Assembly: GCA_038237805.1 (NCBI GenBank)
Contig: JBBRYI010000001.1
Span: 62,001 to 126,000 of the forward strand
DNA: 64,000 bases
Direction: 5' to 3'
DNA from: JBBQFI01 sp038237805
GTDB lineage: Bacteria; Verrucomicrobiota; Verrucomicrobiia; Chthoniobacterales; UBA10450
Part shown: one piece after another, positions 9,506 to 17,955 of the stretch
Layout of the letters: the number at the start of each line of letters is the position of its first letter
Position numbering within the stretch: the first letter of the stretch is position 1
Position numbers and translations under genes: made by a program
The notes under the pieces: model-generated
What the model saw: the letters and a program-made list of their open reading frames with translations, nothing else
Told to the model about the DNA's origin: nothing
Databases searched by the model: none

Positions 9506-10297
9506 TTATTTTAAAGTCACACTTTGGCGGGCATCGACCTGGAGCCGATCGCCCACCTTTATTTTTTCCTTCTTCGAATCCATTTCTTGAATCACTGCGC
9601 CGCAAATTTTCTGGCGCACGTCCACTACTCTCAATGTCGCGATCACCTTGTCGTTCCGCATCACGCGCAGTGGCATTCCCATTTTCACGCCCTGCTGCTC
9701 GCCGATGTTGCCGACCACGAGAGACCATTCTTCCTTCACGCTAATGACGCTGCCGTCCATCAAACTCGGCTGCGCTTGCGTCGCATCGTTGCCGGACTTC
9801 GCGATCAACTCGTTAATGCTGCGCACCTGCGCTTCCACGTCCATGCGTGCTTGCGGGTCGCTACTCTCCGCTGTTTTCAGGAAACGCAAAACCGCTTCGG
9901 TCAATCGCAGCATCTGATCGCGATATTGCTCACGCTCTTTTTGAAACAATTGCAGATCACTCACCGCGTTCAGCAACCGTTGCTCGAGTTTCGCGCGGTC
10001 CTTATCCGTTCCCGCCAATCCGAGCGCTTCGACCCGCAATTGCAAATCGGAAAACTTTCGCCGCAACAATTCCGCCTCAACATTCGATTCCGCGAGACTC
10101 TCGGTCAATGTCTTGACCGATTCCTGCTGCAACGAAAGCTGCCGGCGCAATTCTTCATTTTGCGACAACAACGCACCCGCGGTCACTTTCGCTTCCGCTG
10201 ATTCAACTTTTTTAGATTCTGACAAAGAACTATTTCCCTCTGCCGCCAGCCGTCCGGCTAACGTTACGCAGCCCAACACTGCAAAAATTTTCCTCAA
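9506..10297 (-). CDS. Exported coiled-coil protein inside the S10 operon
   Basis: I do not recognise this 263-residue protein. Residues 1-20 (MRKIFAVLGCVTLAGRLAAE) look like a signal peptide. Residues about 40-155 are heptad-rich coiled coil (QNEELRRQLSLQQESVKTL, LEQRLLNAVSDLQLFQKER). Residues 175-263 resemble a small beta-barrel domain (WSLVVGNIGEQQGVKMGMPL ... KVGDRLQVDAR) of the sort found in MreC/FlgT-type envelope proteins; that resemblance is inference. The start is TTG directly after the rpsS TAA, and its stop abuts the rplV start, so it is co-translated with ribosomal proteins. The standard operon has nothing between rpsS and rplV. Confidence 0.85.
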   Translation of the reverse strand: MRKIFAVLGCVTLAGRLAAEGNSSLSESKKVESAEAKVTAGALLSQNEELRRQLSLQQESVKTLTESLAESNVEAELLRRKFSDLQLRVEALGLAGTDKDRAKLEQRLLNAVSDLQLFQKEREQYRDQMLRLTEAVLRFLKTAESSDPQARMDVEAQVRSINELIAKSGNDATQAQPSLMDGSVISVKEEWSLVVGNIGEQQGVKMGMPLRVMRNDKVIATLRVVDVRQKICGAVIQEMDSKKEKIKVGDRLQVDARQSVTLK

Positions 10298-10576
10298 TTA
10301 TTTCGTCACCTTCGCCGTATGCGACCCGTGCTTCTTGAAGATCCGCGTCGGCGAAAATTCACCCAACTTGTGACCAACCATGTTCTCGGTCACGAACACC
10401 GAGATGAATGTTTTGCCGTTGTGCACCAAAAAAGTGTGGCCGACAAAATCCGGCGTCACCATCGAGCGTCGCGACCAGGTTTTCATCGGCTTCTTCGCGG
10501 CCGATGCGTTCATCTTGTCGATCTTTTCGAGAAGATGCGGTTCGACGAAGGGTCCTTTTTTCAATGATCTGGCCAT
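10298..10576 (-). CDS. rpsS: 30S ribosomal protein S19
   Basis: The 92-residue protein starts MARSLKKGPFVEPHLLEKI and contains RRSMVTPDFVGHTFLVHNGK and MVGHKLGEFSPTR, all standard S19. It lies nine bases after rplB. Its TAA is followed at once by the TTG start of the inserted coiled-coil gene. Confidence 0.97.
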   Translation of the reverse strand: MARSLKKGPFVEPHLLEKIDKMNASAAKKPMKTWSRRSMVTPDFVGHTFLVHNGKTFISVFVTENMVGHKLGEFSPTRIFKKHGSHTAKVTK

Positions 10577-10585
10577 AAAATCAAA

Positions 10586-11437
10586 TTACTTTTGTTTCTT
10601 CTTTGATCGGCGCCTTTCCATGATGAAGCGATCGCTCGGCTTGTGTTTCGTGCGCGTCTTGAAACCTTTCGCGAGCTGACCCCAGGGACTCACCGGATGG
10701 TGACGTCCGCCGCCACCTTTCGACTTACCCTGCCCGCCGCCCATCGGGTGGTCGATCGGATTCATGGCCATACCGCGTACGTGCGATCGGCGCCCTTTCC
10801 ATCGCGTGCGTCCCGCTTTTCCGCTCGAGACATTCATGTGATCGACATTGCCGACCTGACCCATCGTCGCATAAGCCTCTTCGTGAATACGGCGAATTTC
10901 GCCGGAAGGAAGTTTTACGAGCGCGTAACCGCCTTCGCGGTTGTTTAAAGTCGCCTGCTGTCCTGCGCTGCGCGCAATTTGTCCGCCACGACCTGGCATC
11001 AGTTCGATGTTATGGATGTTGGCGCCGAGCGGAATTGCCCTCAAGGGCAGCGCATTGCCGACTTCCGGCGGCGCATCCTCGCCCGCCATTACCTGTGCGC
11101 CGACATTCAATCCATCGGGTGCGAGAATGTAACTCAGCTCGCCATCCTCATATTTAATAAGAGCGATGCGCGCGGATCGATTCGGGTCGTATTCAATTGC
11201 CGTCACGTCCGCCGCAATACCGCGCTTGCGACGTTTGAAATCCACTTTGCGATATTTTTGTTTGTGACCACCCCCGATGTGGCGGGCAGTCATGCGGCCG
11301 ACATTATTTCGACCACCGCTTCGCTTCTTCGTCTCGAGCAAACGTTTTGTCGGCTTCGAGCTCGTGATTTCGTCAAAAGTCGGAAGCGTCTTGAACCGCA
11401 GCGTTGGCGTTAGTGGACGAAAATTTCGGAGGGCCAT
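10586..11437 (-). CDS. rplB: 50S ribosomal protein L2
   Basis: L2 is a core 23S rRNA-binding protein near the peptidyltransferase centre. From the ATG at 11437 it reads MALRNFRPLTPTLRF, 283 residues; an in-frame TTG four codons earlier is less likely because the rplW stop lies between. GRNNVGRMTARHIGGGHKQ and MNPIDHPMGGGQG are recognisable. The second His of the usual HPHGG motif is Met, a variant I recall from other phyla. Confidence 0.96.
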   Translation of the reverse strand: MALRNFRPLTPTLRFKTLPTFDEITSSKPTKRLLETKKRSGGRNNVGRMTARHIGGGHKQKYRKVDFKRRKRGIAADVTAIEYDPNRSARIALIKYEDGELSYILAPDGLNVGAQVMAGEDAPPEVGNALPLRAIPLGANIHNIELMPGRGGQIARSAGQQATLNNREGGYALVKLPSGEIRRIHEEAYATMGQVGNVDHMNVSSGKAGRTRWKGRRSHVRGMAMNPIDHPMGGGQGKSKGGGGRHHPVSPWGQLAKGFKTRTKHKPSDRFIMERRRSKKKQK

Positions 11438-11441
11438 ACGA

Positions 11442-11726
11442 TTAAACAAGTTCGATCTTCTCGCCCTCCGCCAAAGTCACGATCGCTTTCTTCCAATGCG
11501 GCTTGCGGCCGTAATCCGCGCGACGTTCGCGTTTTTTCTTGCCGGCGTAATTGCACGTGTTCACAGACACGACCTTTTTTTGGAACAAACGCTCGATTGC
11601 GTGCTTGATCTGAATCTTGTTTGCGCGCGGACTGACGCGAAAAACATATTTGTTCTGTTTCTCGCTCAACAATGTCGCCTTCTCCGTGAGCGATGCGTTT
11701 TGGATGAGATCGTATGGCTCGTTCAT
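11442..11726 (-). CDS. rplW: 50S ribosomal protein L23
   Basis: L23 is the docking site for trigger factor and SRP at the tunnel exit. The 94-residue protein contains SEKQNKYVFRVSPRANKIQI and VNTCNYAGKKKRERR, typical of the family. It overlaps the rplD stop by four bases (ATGA). Confidence 0.95.
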   Translation of the reverse strand: MNEPYDLIQNASLTEKATLLSEKQNKYVFRVSPRANKIQIKHAIERLFQKKVVSVNTCNYAGKKKRERRADYGRKPHWKKAIVTLAEGEKIELV

Positions 11727-12337
11727 TTTCCGTTCGTCCTTTCCGCCAAATGCTCGAGCGCCTTTTGCGTGACAATGATCTTGTCGAACGCGAGCAACTG
11801 CTCCGCATTCACATCGCTCGCCGTCGCTAGGCGTACCGGCTTCACGTTCCGCGCCGACTTATACGTGTTGTCGTCAAACGAATCCGAGATGAGCAAGACT
11901 TTCCTCGCGTCGGTTTGTTTTTTGACTAACGAGACAAACGCTTTCGTCTTCAGTTCTTTGACAGCGAACGCATCGATCGTCATTACATCCCCTGCGGCAA
12001 TCCGTTCGCTTAACGCTTTTTGAAAGGCGAGCCTGCGCACAGTCTTGGAAATCTTTTTCGAATAATCGCGCGGCTTCGGACCGAAAACGACGCCGCCCTT
12101 GCGCCACAACGGCGAAGATTTGTAACCCGCACGTGCCCGACCCGTTCCTTTTTGCTTCCACGGTTTCGCGCCGGAAAAAGCTACCTCTGCTTTCGTTTTC
12201 GTGTTGGCCGAACCGGACCTGCGCGCAGCGCGCATCGCGACAACCGTCTCGTGCAACGCCTGCGTTCCACGTCCGCCTTCGATCAACTCGATCTTGGCTT
12301 CTTTGGCAGCGGCTTTCGTTAAAACTTTCGCACTCAT
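11723..12337 (-). CDS. rplD: 50S ribosomal protein L4
   Basis: The tunnel-loop motif KPWKQKGTGRARAGYKSSPL (about 54-73) and GGVVFGPKPRDYSKKISKT are diagnostic of L4. Length is 204 residues. It overlaps rplC by four bases. In E. coli L4 also represses the S10 operon; no matching leader is evident to me here. Confidence 0.96.
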   Translation of the reverse strand: MSAKVLTKAAAKEAKIELIEGGRGTQALHETVVAMRAARRSGSANTKTKAEVAFSGAKPWKQKGTGRARAGYKSSPLWRKGGVVFGPKPRDYSKKISKTVRRLAFQKALSERIAAGDVMTIDAFAVKELKTKAFVSLVKKQTDARKVLLISDSFDDNTYKSARNVKPVRLATASDVNAEQLLAFDKIIVTQKALEHLAERTNGK

Positions 12338-12972
12338 TTATTATTCGGCTTTTTTATCGCCGGCCTAACGACTACGTAGCTGCCATTCGCGCCTGGAACC
12401 GCTCCACTAATTAAAATGATCTTTTCCGTTTCGCGCACCTGCATGACCTGAAGATTTTGCACGGTCACACGCTCATCACCGAGATGACCCGGCATGCCCA
12501 TGTTTTTCCAGATGCGGCCCGGCGTAGATCGGTTGCCGATTGCGCCGTTACGCCGATGCGTCTTCGAACCATGCGCCGCACCCTGGCCGTGGAAGTTATG
12601 TTTCTTCATCACGCCCTGGAAGCCTTTGCCCTTGGAGCGTCCGATCACGTCGACAAAATCGCCCGGTTGGAACTGGGTCACGTTCAAGTTGATCTCGCCT
12701 TCCGGCGCATCACTCGTTAGGCGAAACTCGCGCACGAACTTTTTCGGCTCGACGTTCGCCCTCTTAAATCCGCCTAACGAAGCGCGACTCAAGCGCGATT
12801 CCTTTTGCGCACCGAAACCGACCTGCACCGCGGAATACCCGTCGTTCTCATTCGTTAGCCGGCGAACGAGCACGTTATCGCCCGCCGCAATCACGGTTAC
12901 CGGATGCAGCTTGCCATTGGCGTCGTAGACGCTGGTCATGCCGATTTTTTGTCCGAGTAATCCGATGCTCAT
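12334..12972 (-). CDS. rplC: 50S ribosomal protein L3
   Basis: The protein starts MSIGLLGQKIGMTSVYDANG and contains SKGKGFQGVMKKHNFHGQGA and HRRNGAIGNRSTPGRIWKNM, as in L3; length is 212. Three exact copies of the 9-mer lie inside it (12363, 12714, 12772), in different codon frames, which a 639-base gene would not carry by chance. Confidence 0.97.
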   Translation of the reverse strand: MSIGLLGQKIGMTSVYDANGKLHPVTVIAAGDNVLVRRLTNENDGYSAVQVGFGAQKESRLSRASLGGFKRANVEPKKFVREFRLTSDAPEGEINLNVTQFQPGDFVDVIGRSKGKGFQGVMKKHNFHGQGAAHGSKTHRRNGAIGNRSTPGRIWKNMGMPGHLGDERVTVQNLQVMQVRETEKIILISGAVPGANGSYVVVRPAIKKPNNK

Positions 12973-12999
12973 GGTGATGGGTTCGCAAATTGAGGAGGA

Positions 13000-13311
13000 C
13001 TAAATCTTGATCGTGATGTCCACGCCCGCCGGCAGGTTTAGCTTCTTCAGCTCATCAACCGTCTTCGCGGTTGGCTCGATAATGTCGAGCAAGCGCTTGT
13101 GCGTGCGGATTTCAAATTGATCCATCGATTTTTTATCGACGTGTGGCGAACGGTTCACGGTAAATTTTTCAATTAACGTCGGCAGCGGAATCGGTCCGGC
13201 TACTCGTGCGCCGGTGCGCTTCGCCGTCTCAACGATGTCGACCGCGGATTGATCGAGCATTCGATGATCGAATGCTTTCAAGCGAATACGAATGCGTTGT
13301 CCGTCGGCCAT
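13000..13311 (-). CDS. rpsJ: 30S ribosomal protein S10
   Basis: From the ATG at 13311 the 103-residue protein reads MADGQRIRIRLKAFDHRMLD, the canonical S10/NusE start; the open frame extends further upstream into fusA but without similarity. VAGPIPLPTLIEKFTVNRSP and the ending AGVDITIKI are typical. fusA ends only four bases upstream, so the tuf gene that often lies between fusA and rpsJ is missing. Confidence 0.96.
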   Translation of the reverse strand: MADGQRIRIRLKAFDHRMLDQSAVDIVETAKRTGARVAGPIPLPTLIEKFTVNRSPHVDKKSMDQFEIRTHKRLLDIIEPTAKTVDELKKLNLPAGVDITIKI

Positions 13312-13315
13312 AAAA

Positions 13316-15493
13316 TTACTTTGTCTCCTTTTGGTCGAGGATGGCCGCGACGAGTTGCTGCGGGACTTGCTGAAAGTGCGAAGGCTCCATCGAGTAACTC
13401 GATCGGCCTTTGGAAAGTGAACGAATTGCCGTGGCATACCCGAACAACTCCGCCAGCGGAACTTCAGCGTGAATGATAGCAAGGTGTCCGCGCGTTTCGA
13501 TGCTGCCGATGCTGCCGCGGCGACGGCTTAAATCGCCACAGATGTCGCCCTGATAATCGTCCGGCGTCAGATTTTCCACCTTCATGATCGGCTCGAGCAA
13601 AATCGGTTTGCCCTGTTTGAAGCCGTCTTTCATCGCAAAGATCGCGGCGAGTTTGAACGCAAGCTCGTTCGAATCGACTTCGTGAAAACTTCCATAAACG
13701 ATGTCGACTTCAATATCGACAACGGGGTAACCGCCGAGAACGCCATTCAAAACCGCTTCCTCGATTCCTTTTTTCACCGCCGGGATGTATTCGCGCGGAA
13801 TGGTGCCGCCAACGATTTTGTTATCAATTACCAAACCTGTGCTGCGGGCCCCCGGACGCACATCCACTTCGACGTGGCCGTATTGACCGCGACCACCGGA
13901 TTGTTTGATCAACTTCCCAACGCCATGCGCGCTGCTTGTTATTGTCTCGCGATACGCGATCTGCGGTTTGCCCGCGTTCGCATCAACCTTGAACTCGCGG
14001 AACATGCGGTCGCGAATGATTTCGAGATGCAACTCGCCCATGCCGGCGATGATCGTTTGGCCAGTGTCTTCGTGCGTATAAACGCGGAACGTCGGATCTT
14101 CCTCAGCGAGACGCTGCAACGCGATCGCCATTTTTTCCTGGTCCAATTTTGTTTTTGGCTCAATCGCCATTGAAATAACCGGATCCGGAAAAGTCGGCGG
14201 TTCGAGCAGGATCGGATGGTCCTCGTCGCAAAGGGTATCACCGGTCGTGATGTTTTTGATGCCAACAATCGCCGCGATGTCACCGGAGTAACACGTCTCG
14301 ATGTCTTCGCGCTTGTCGGCTTGAATCTGAATCAACCGCGATATGCGCTCGCGCTTGTTCGTGCGCGGATTGTAAACCGTGTCGCCTTTCGAAAGCGTTC
14401 CGGAATAGACGCGGAAGAAAACTAATTTCCCGACAAAAGGATCGCTCCAGAGTTTGAAGGCAAGCGAACAGAAATTTCCGTTGTCGTCCGTCGGAGCTTG
14501 CATCTTCTCGTGTGTGTCCGGCTCCATCCCAACAGCAGGCGGAATGTCGAGCGGACTCGGCAAATAATCGATCACCGCATCGACGAGGTATTGGACGCCT
14601 TTGTTCTTGAAGGCCGACCCGCCAACAACCGGTACGAACTTGCTCGCGATCGTCTGACGACGAATACCGGCTTTTAGCATCTCGGGCGTGATCGGTTTCT
14701 CCTCCAGGAACGCCGTGCCGACCTCATCATCGAGATCTGAAATCGCAGTCACAAGATCGCTGTACGCTTTTTCGACGAGCTCTTTATACTCGTCAGGAAT
14801 ATCTGTGATCTCGTAGGTCGAACCGATCAGATCGCTGTCGGAATAAATGACCGCCTTCTTATTAATAACGTCGAGTTGGCCCTTGAGGTAATCTTCCTTG
14901 CCCAGCGGAATCAGCACGGGCCACGCATTCGCGCCGAGTTTCTTCCGCATGCTGTCGATCGACATGTCGAAATCGGCGCCGACGCGATCCATTTTGTTGA
15001 TGAAGGCGATGCAGGGAACATTGTATTTGTTGGCCTGACGCCAGACCGTCTCCGATTGCGGCTGCACACCAGCGACTGCATCAAAGACCGCAATTGCCCC
15101 ATCCAGCACGCGGAGGGAGCGCTCGACTTCCGCGGTGAAATCGACGTGCCCAGGCGTGTCGATGATGTTCACGCGCATTTTGGTGCCGTCGAAAATCTTG
15201 TAGACGCCTTCTTCTTTTTTCTGCGTCCAGGTGCACGTGGTCGCTGCGGAAGTAATCGTGATACCGCGCTCACGTTCCTGTTCCATCCAATCGGTCACAG
15301 TCGTGCCTTCATGCACCTCACCGATCTTGTGGATCATGCCGGTGTAGAAAAGAATGCGCTCGGTCAGCGTCGTCTTGCCGGCATCGATGTGCGCGGCGAT
15401 GCCGATGTTGCGCGTACGCTCGAGCGGGAACTTCCGGTCCGGAGAATTTGGATTCTTCGTCGCGGTGGGTTTTTCGAGAGTCGCGGTCGCCAT
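13316..15493 (-). CDS. fusA: Elongation factor G
   Basis: EF-G drives translocation. The 725-residue protein (start ATG 15493; an eight-codon-longer frame exists) has the G1 motif AHIDAGKTT, G3 DTPGHVDF and G4 NKMD, then domains II-V with the ending GRSSYSMEPSHFQQVPQQ. No copy of the dispersed 9-mer occurs in its 2.2 kb. It lies four bases after rpsG and four before rpsJ. Confidence 0.97.
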   Translation of the reverse strand: MATATLEKPTATKNPNSPDRKFPLERTRNIGIAAHIDAGKTTLTERILFYTGMIHKIGEVHEGTTVTDWMEQERERGITITSAATTCTWTQKKEEGVYKIFDGTKMRVNIIDTPGHVDFTAEVERSLRVLDGAIAVFDAVAGVQPQSETVWRQANKYNVPCIAFINKMDRVGADFDMSIDSMRKKLGANAWPVLIPLGKEDYLKGQLDVINKKAVIYSDSDLIGSTYEITDIPDEYKELVEKAYSDLVTAISDLDDEVGTAFLEEKPITPEMLKAGIRRQTIASKFVPVVGGSAFKNKGVQYLVDAVIDYLPSPLDIPPAVGMEPDTHEKMQAPTDDNGNFCSLAFKLWSDPFVGKLVFFRVYSGTLSKGDTVYNPRTNKRERISRLIQIQADKREDIETCYSGDIAAIVGIKNITTGDTLCDEDHPILLEPPTFPDPVISMAIEPKTKLDQEKMAIALQRLAEEDPTFRVYTHEDTGQTIIAGMGELHLEIIRDRMFREFKVDANAGKPQIAYRETITSSAHGVGKLIKQSGGRGQYGHVEVDVRPGARSTGLVIDNKIVGGTIPREYIPAVKKGIEEAVLNGVLGGYPVVDIEVDIVYGSFHEVDSNELAFKLAAIFAMKDGFKQGKPILLEPIMKVENLTPDDYQGDICGDLSRRRGSIGSIETRGHLAIIHAEVPLAELFGYATAIRSLSKGRSSYSMEPSHFQQVPQQLVAAILDQKETK

Positions 15494-15497
15494 AAAT

Positions 15498-15971
15498 TTA
15501 CCAGCGGAAATGCGCAAAGGCGCGATTGGCCTGCGCCATTTTATGGGTGTCGTCGCGTTTCTTGATTGCGTTGCCCTGCCCCGCCGCCGCGTCTTTTAAT
15601 TCCTGCGCGAGCGCCAACGCCATTGGCATGCCCCGACGGTTGTCGGCGTATTGCACGATCCACCGCATCGCGAGGGAAACCTGACGGGCCGGCGTTACTT
15701 CCATCGGCACCTGATACGTCGCACCGCCAACGCGACGCGATTTTACTTCGAGACGCGGCCGAACATTTTCCAGCGCCTTGTTGACGACTTCGAGCGGATC
15801 AACCGCGTCGGAACCTTCGCGCGATTTATCGATCGCGGTGTAAACGATCCGTTCCGCGAGCGATTTCTTGCCGCGCTTCATCACGGTGGAAATAAGACGC
15901 GCGACCGCCTGACTCCCGTAACGGGAATCGACGCGCTCTTCTTTTTTGTAAACTTTCCGCCGCCGTGACAT
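15498..15971 (-). CDS. rpsG: 30S ribosomal protein S7
   Basis: The 157-residue protein starts MSRRRKVYKKEERVDSRYGS and ends THKMAQANRAFAHFRW, matching bacterial S7 at both ends. S7 nucleates the 3' domain of 16S rRNA. It lies 20 bases downstream of rpsL. Confidence 0.97.
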   Translation of the reverse strand: MSRRRKVYKKEERVDSRYGSQAVARLISTVMKRGKKSLAERIVYTAIDKSREGSDAVDPLEVVNKALENVRPRLEVKSRRVGGATYQVPMEVTPARQVSLAMRWIVQYADNRRGMPMALALAQELKDAAAGQGNAIKKRDDTHKMAQANRAFAHFRW

Positions 15972-15991
15972 GTGTCGTTCTAATCAAGATG

Positions 15992-16408
15992 TTACTTTTT
16001 TGCTTCCTTTGGAGCGGCCTTCCCCGCCTCACCGCCCGCCTTCGGACGTTTCGCGCCGTATTTCGATCGGCTTCGTCTGCGTCCGTCTACGCCTAACGAG
16101 TCGAGTGTGCCGCGCACAATGTGATAGCGCACACCCGGCAAATCTTTCACGCGTCCGCCGCGCACAAGCACGATCGAATGCTCCTGCAGGTTATGCCCTT
16201 CGCCCGGAATGTAGGCAATCACTTCCTGGCCATTCGTCAACCGCACTTTTGCCACTTTGCGCAGAGCGGAATTCGGCTTCTTCGGCGTGCGCGTCATCAC
16301 CTGCACACAAACGCCGCGGCGCTGAGGACAATCGGTCAGTGCCGGTGATTTCGATTTCACCGACACCTTGCGTCGTCCTTTTCGAATAAGCTGGTTGATT
16401 GTTGGCAT
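15992..16408 (-). CDS. rpsL: 30S ribosomal protein S12
   Basis: From the ATG at 16408 the 138-residue protein reads MPTINQLIRKGRRKVSVKSK. An AGGA lies four bases upstream. Residues 41-48 TPKKPNSA keep K43, the streptomycin-sensitive form. A Lys/Ala tail extends past the normal end. It is the first gene of the ribosomal supercluster. Confidence 0.97.
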   Translation of the reverse strand: MPTINQLIRKGRRKVSVKSKSPALTDCPQRRGVCVQVMTRTPKKPNSALRKVAKVRLTNGQEVIAYIPGEGHNLQEHSIVLVRGGRVKDLPGVRYHIVRGTLDSLGVDGRRRSRSKYGAKRPKAGGEAGKAAPKEAKK

Positions 16409-16511
16409 TTTCCTAAACAAAGCGCCGCCCGAAACCGGTAAAGGCTTGGGCGACAAAAAATCCGCTCAGTCGCGCAATCACTTCCTCACGCGCCTGATGC
16501 GGGGAGCGACC

Positions 16512-16539
16512 AATATAGGAATGAATTCCGGTGTCGCAA
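16512..16539 (-). promoter_or_regulatory. Candidate sigma70-type promoter of the ribosomal cluster
   Basis: Read on the minus strand, TTGCGA (16539-16534) is followed after 16 bases by TATATT (16517-16512), about 100 bases upstream of the rpsL start. It is the best -35/-10 pair I can see in the 245-base gap between rpsL and tgt. Assignment rests on sequence resemblance only. Confidence 0.4.
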
Positions 16540-16563
16540 CAATATTTTAGCGCTGTATAGCGG

Positions 16564-16649
16564 GTCATCGCGAGCGGATGCGAGAGACCTCACATTTGAG
16601 TGGGAACCGATGATAATTTGCGAGGTCGTTCGCTTTCGCTCAGGATGAC
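16564..16649. repeat. Imperfect inverted repeat, family E copy 1
   Basis: The ends are GTCATC (16564-16569) and GATGAC (16644-16649), with internal complementary AGACCTC and GAGGTC tracts and GCGAGCG/CGCTTTCGCTC. A similar element with the same ends spans 31539-31617. The right end overlaps the start region of tgt and supplies its AGGA ribosome-binding site. Confidence 0.65.
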
Positions 16650-16653
16650 GAAA

Positions 16654-17841
16654 ATGTTCGAGCTTCTCGCAAAAGATGCGCAATCAAAAGCGCGTCGCGC
16701 ACGCCTAACGACCAATCACGGCGTGATCGACACGCCCGCGTTCATGCCGGTGGGAACGCAAGGTTCGGTCAAGGCGGTAAGTCCACGCGAACTGCGAGAG
16801 CTCGATGCGCAAATCATTCTCGGAAACACATATCACTTATTCGTTAGGCCAGGGCTCGATGTGATCAGACATTTTGGCGGACTCCACAAATTCATGAATT
16901 GGGATGGACCAATTCTCACCGACAGCGGCGGTTACCAGATTTTCTCGCTCGCGAAGTTGCGCAAAATAACAGAAGAAGGCGTGTATTTTCAAAATCATCT
17001 CGACGGGACGCCGACCTTTATTTCGCCCGAGATTGCGATGCAAATCCAGGCAGCGCTCGGCAGCGACATCACGATGGTACTCGACGAATGCGCGCCGTAC
17101 CCCTGTCCTTATGATTACGCCGCGCGCAGTTTAAAGATGACGACGCGCTGGGCGAAACGGTGCAAAGACTTTGTAGCTGCCGCTGTCTCAGCGGCAGAGC
17201 AGCTGGCCGCTTCGAATCCTGCCGCCGTGACGGCGGCAGCTACAACAAAGCAACTCGTCTTCGGAATCGTGCAGGGCGCGACGTTCGACGAACTGCGCAA
17301 ACAAAGCGCACAAGCATTGGTCGAGATCGGATTCGATGGATACGCAGTGGGCGGTGTGAGTGTGGGCGAGCCGGAGGAAGAGATGATGCGGGCAGTCGAA
17401 GCGAGTGAGCCGTTTTTGCCTAACGACAAACCCCGATACGCCATGGGCCTCGGCACGCCGCCGCAAATGATCGAGATGATCGCGCGCGGGATCGACATGT
17501 TGGATTGCGTGCTGCCAACGCGCCTCGCGCGTAACGGAACCGCCTTCACTGCTGGTGGGACGCTCAATTTAAAGAACGCGGAATTCGCTCTCGATAAAAA
17601 TCCGATCGAAGCAAACTGCGCGTGTGCGACATGCACGGAATTTTCTCGTGGTTACATTCGGCACCTGGTCAAAGCTGAAGAAATTCTGGGGTTACGTTTG
17701 ATCACTTTGCACAATTTGCACTTCTATCTGGAGCTCATGAAAAAAGCGCGCACTGCGATCGTAAATGAAACCTTTGGTGAGTTTCGAAGAGATTTTGTTT
17801 CGAATTATAAGACGCGCGAGGTCGATTCTGTGAAGTTGTAG
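16654..17841 (+). CDS. tgt: Queuine/preQ1 tRNA-ribosyltransferase with repeat insert
   Basis: TGT exchanges guanine-34 for preQ1 in GUN-anticodon tRNAs. I chose the ATG at 16654 because AGGA lies eight bases upstream; an ATG at 16645 is possible. LTDSGGYQIFSL holds the general acid (D90), GIDMLDCVLPTR the nucleophilic Asp region, and C322, C324, C327, H353 the zinc site. The 395-residue length exceeds the family norm (about 375). The excess lies at about 172-199, an Ala-rich stretch between KRCKDF and QLVFGIVQG encoded by a palindromic repeat. Its TAG stop also lies in a repeat. yajC and secDF follow, a common tgt-yajC-secD order. Confidence 0.95.
   Translation: MFELLAKDAQSKARRARLTTNHGVIDTPAFMPVGTQGSVKAVSPRELRELDAQIILGNTYHLFVRPGLDVIRHFGGLHKFMNWDGPILTDSGGYQIFSLAKLRKITEEGVYFQNHLDGTPTFISPEIAMQIQAALGSDITMVLDECAPYPCPYDYAARSLKMTTRWAKRCKDFVAAAVSAAEQLAASNPAAVTAAATTKQLVFGIVQGATFDELRKQSAQALVEIGFDGYAVGGVSVGEPEEEMMRAVEASEPFLPNDKPRYAMGLGTPPQMIEMIARGIDMLDCVLPTRLARNGTAFTAGGTLNLKNAEFALDKNPIEANCACATCTEFSRGYIRHLVKAEEILGLRLITLHNLHFYLELMKKARTAIVNETFGEFRRDFVSNYKTREVDSVKL
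17171..17247. repeat. Palindromic repeat family B copy 1, inside tgt
   Basis: The element begins TTGTAGCTGCC and ends GGCAGCTACAA and holds two hairpins of the form CTGCC-4 bp-loop-4 bp-GGCAG, the inner four pairs being GCTG/CAGC and GCCG/CGGC. Related copies lie at 48889-48978 and 58619-58685 outside genes. Here it is in frame with tgt and adds roughly 25 residues. Confidence 0.88.
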
Positions 17842-17901
17842 CGGCGTTTGTGTCAAACGCCGAACTAGATAGACAGGCGCCGGCACCAGCGCCCTCTACA
17901 A
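17836..17901. repeat. Palindromic repeat family C copy 1
   Basis: The element starts TTGTAGCGGCG, ends CTCTACAA and contains two hairpins (GGCGTTTG/CAAACGCC and GGCGC.../...GCGCC). A second copy is at 39263-39328. Its first TAG is the stop codon of tgt, so the repeat probably defines the C-terminus of Tgt. Confidence 0.85.
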
Positions 17902-17955
17902 TTGGATTGCGGCAGAGGCTTTCTTGTTTAAGCTCCGACTCGCTTTATTTTTCGA

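Noticed and set aside
9524..10201. Long plus-strand open frame opposite the coiled-coil gene, and similar antisense frames over most ribosomal genes
   Set aside because: They follow from GC-rich codon use on the true strand; no family resemblance, no Shine-Dalgarno, and they overlap well-supported genes completely.
10586..11437. HPMGG in place of HPHGG in L2 as a functional defect
   Set aside because: The first, more critical His is kept and I recall the same substitution in other phyla, so it is probably a lineage variant.
16409..16456. N-terminal extension of rpsL (and similar longer frames of fusA, rpsJ, infA, ndh, fabI and treS)
   Set aside because: The family start lies at an internal ATG, in several cases with a Shine-Dalgarno or overlap, and the extra sequence shows no similarity.
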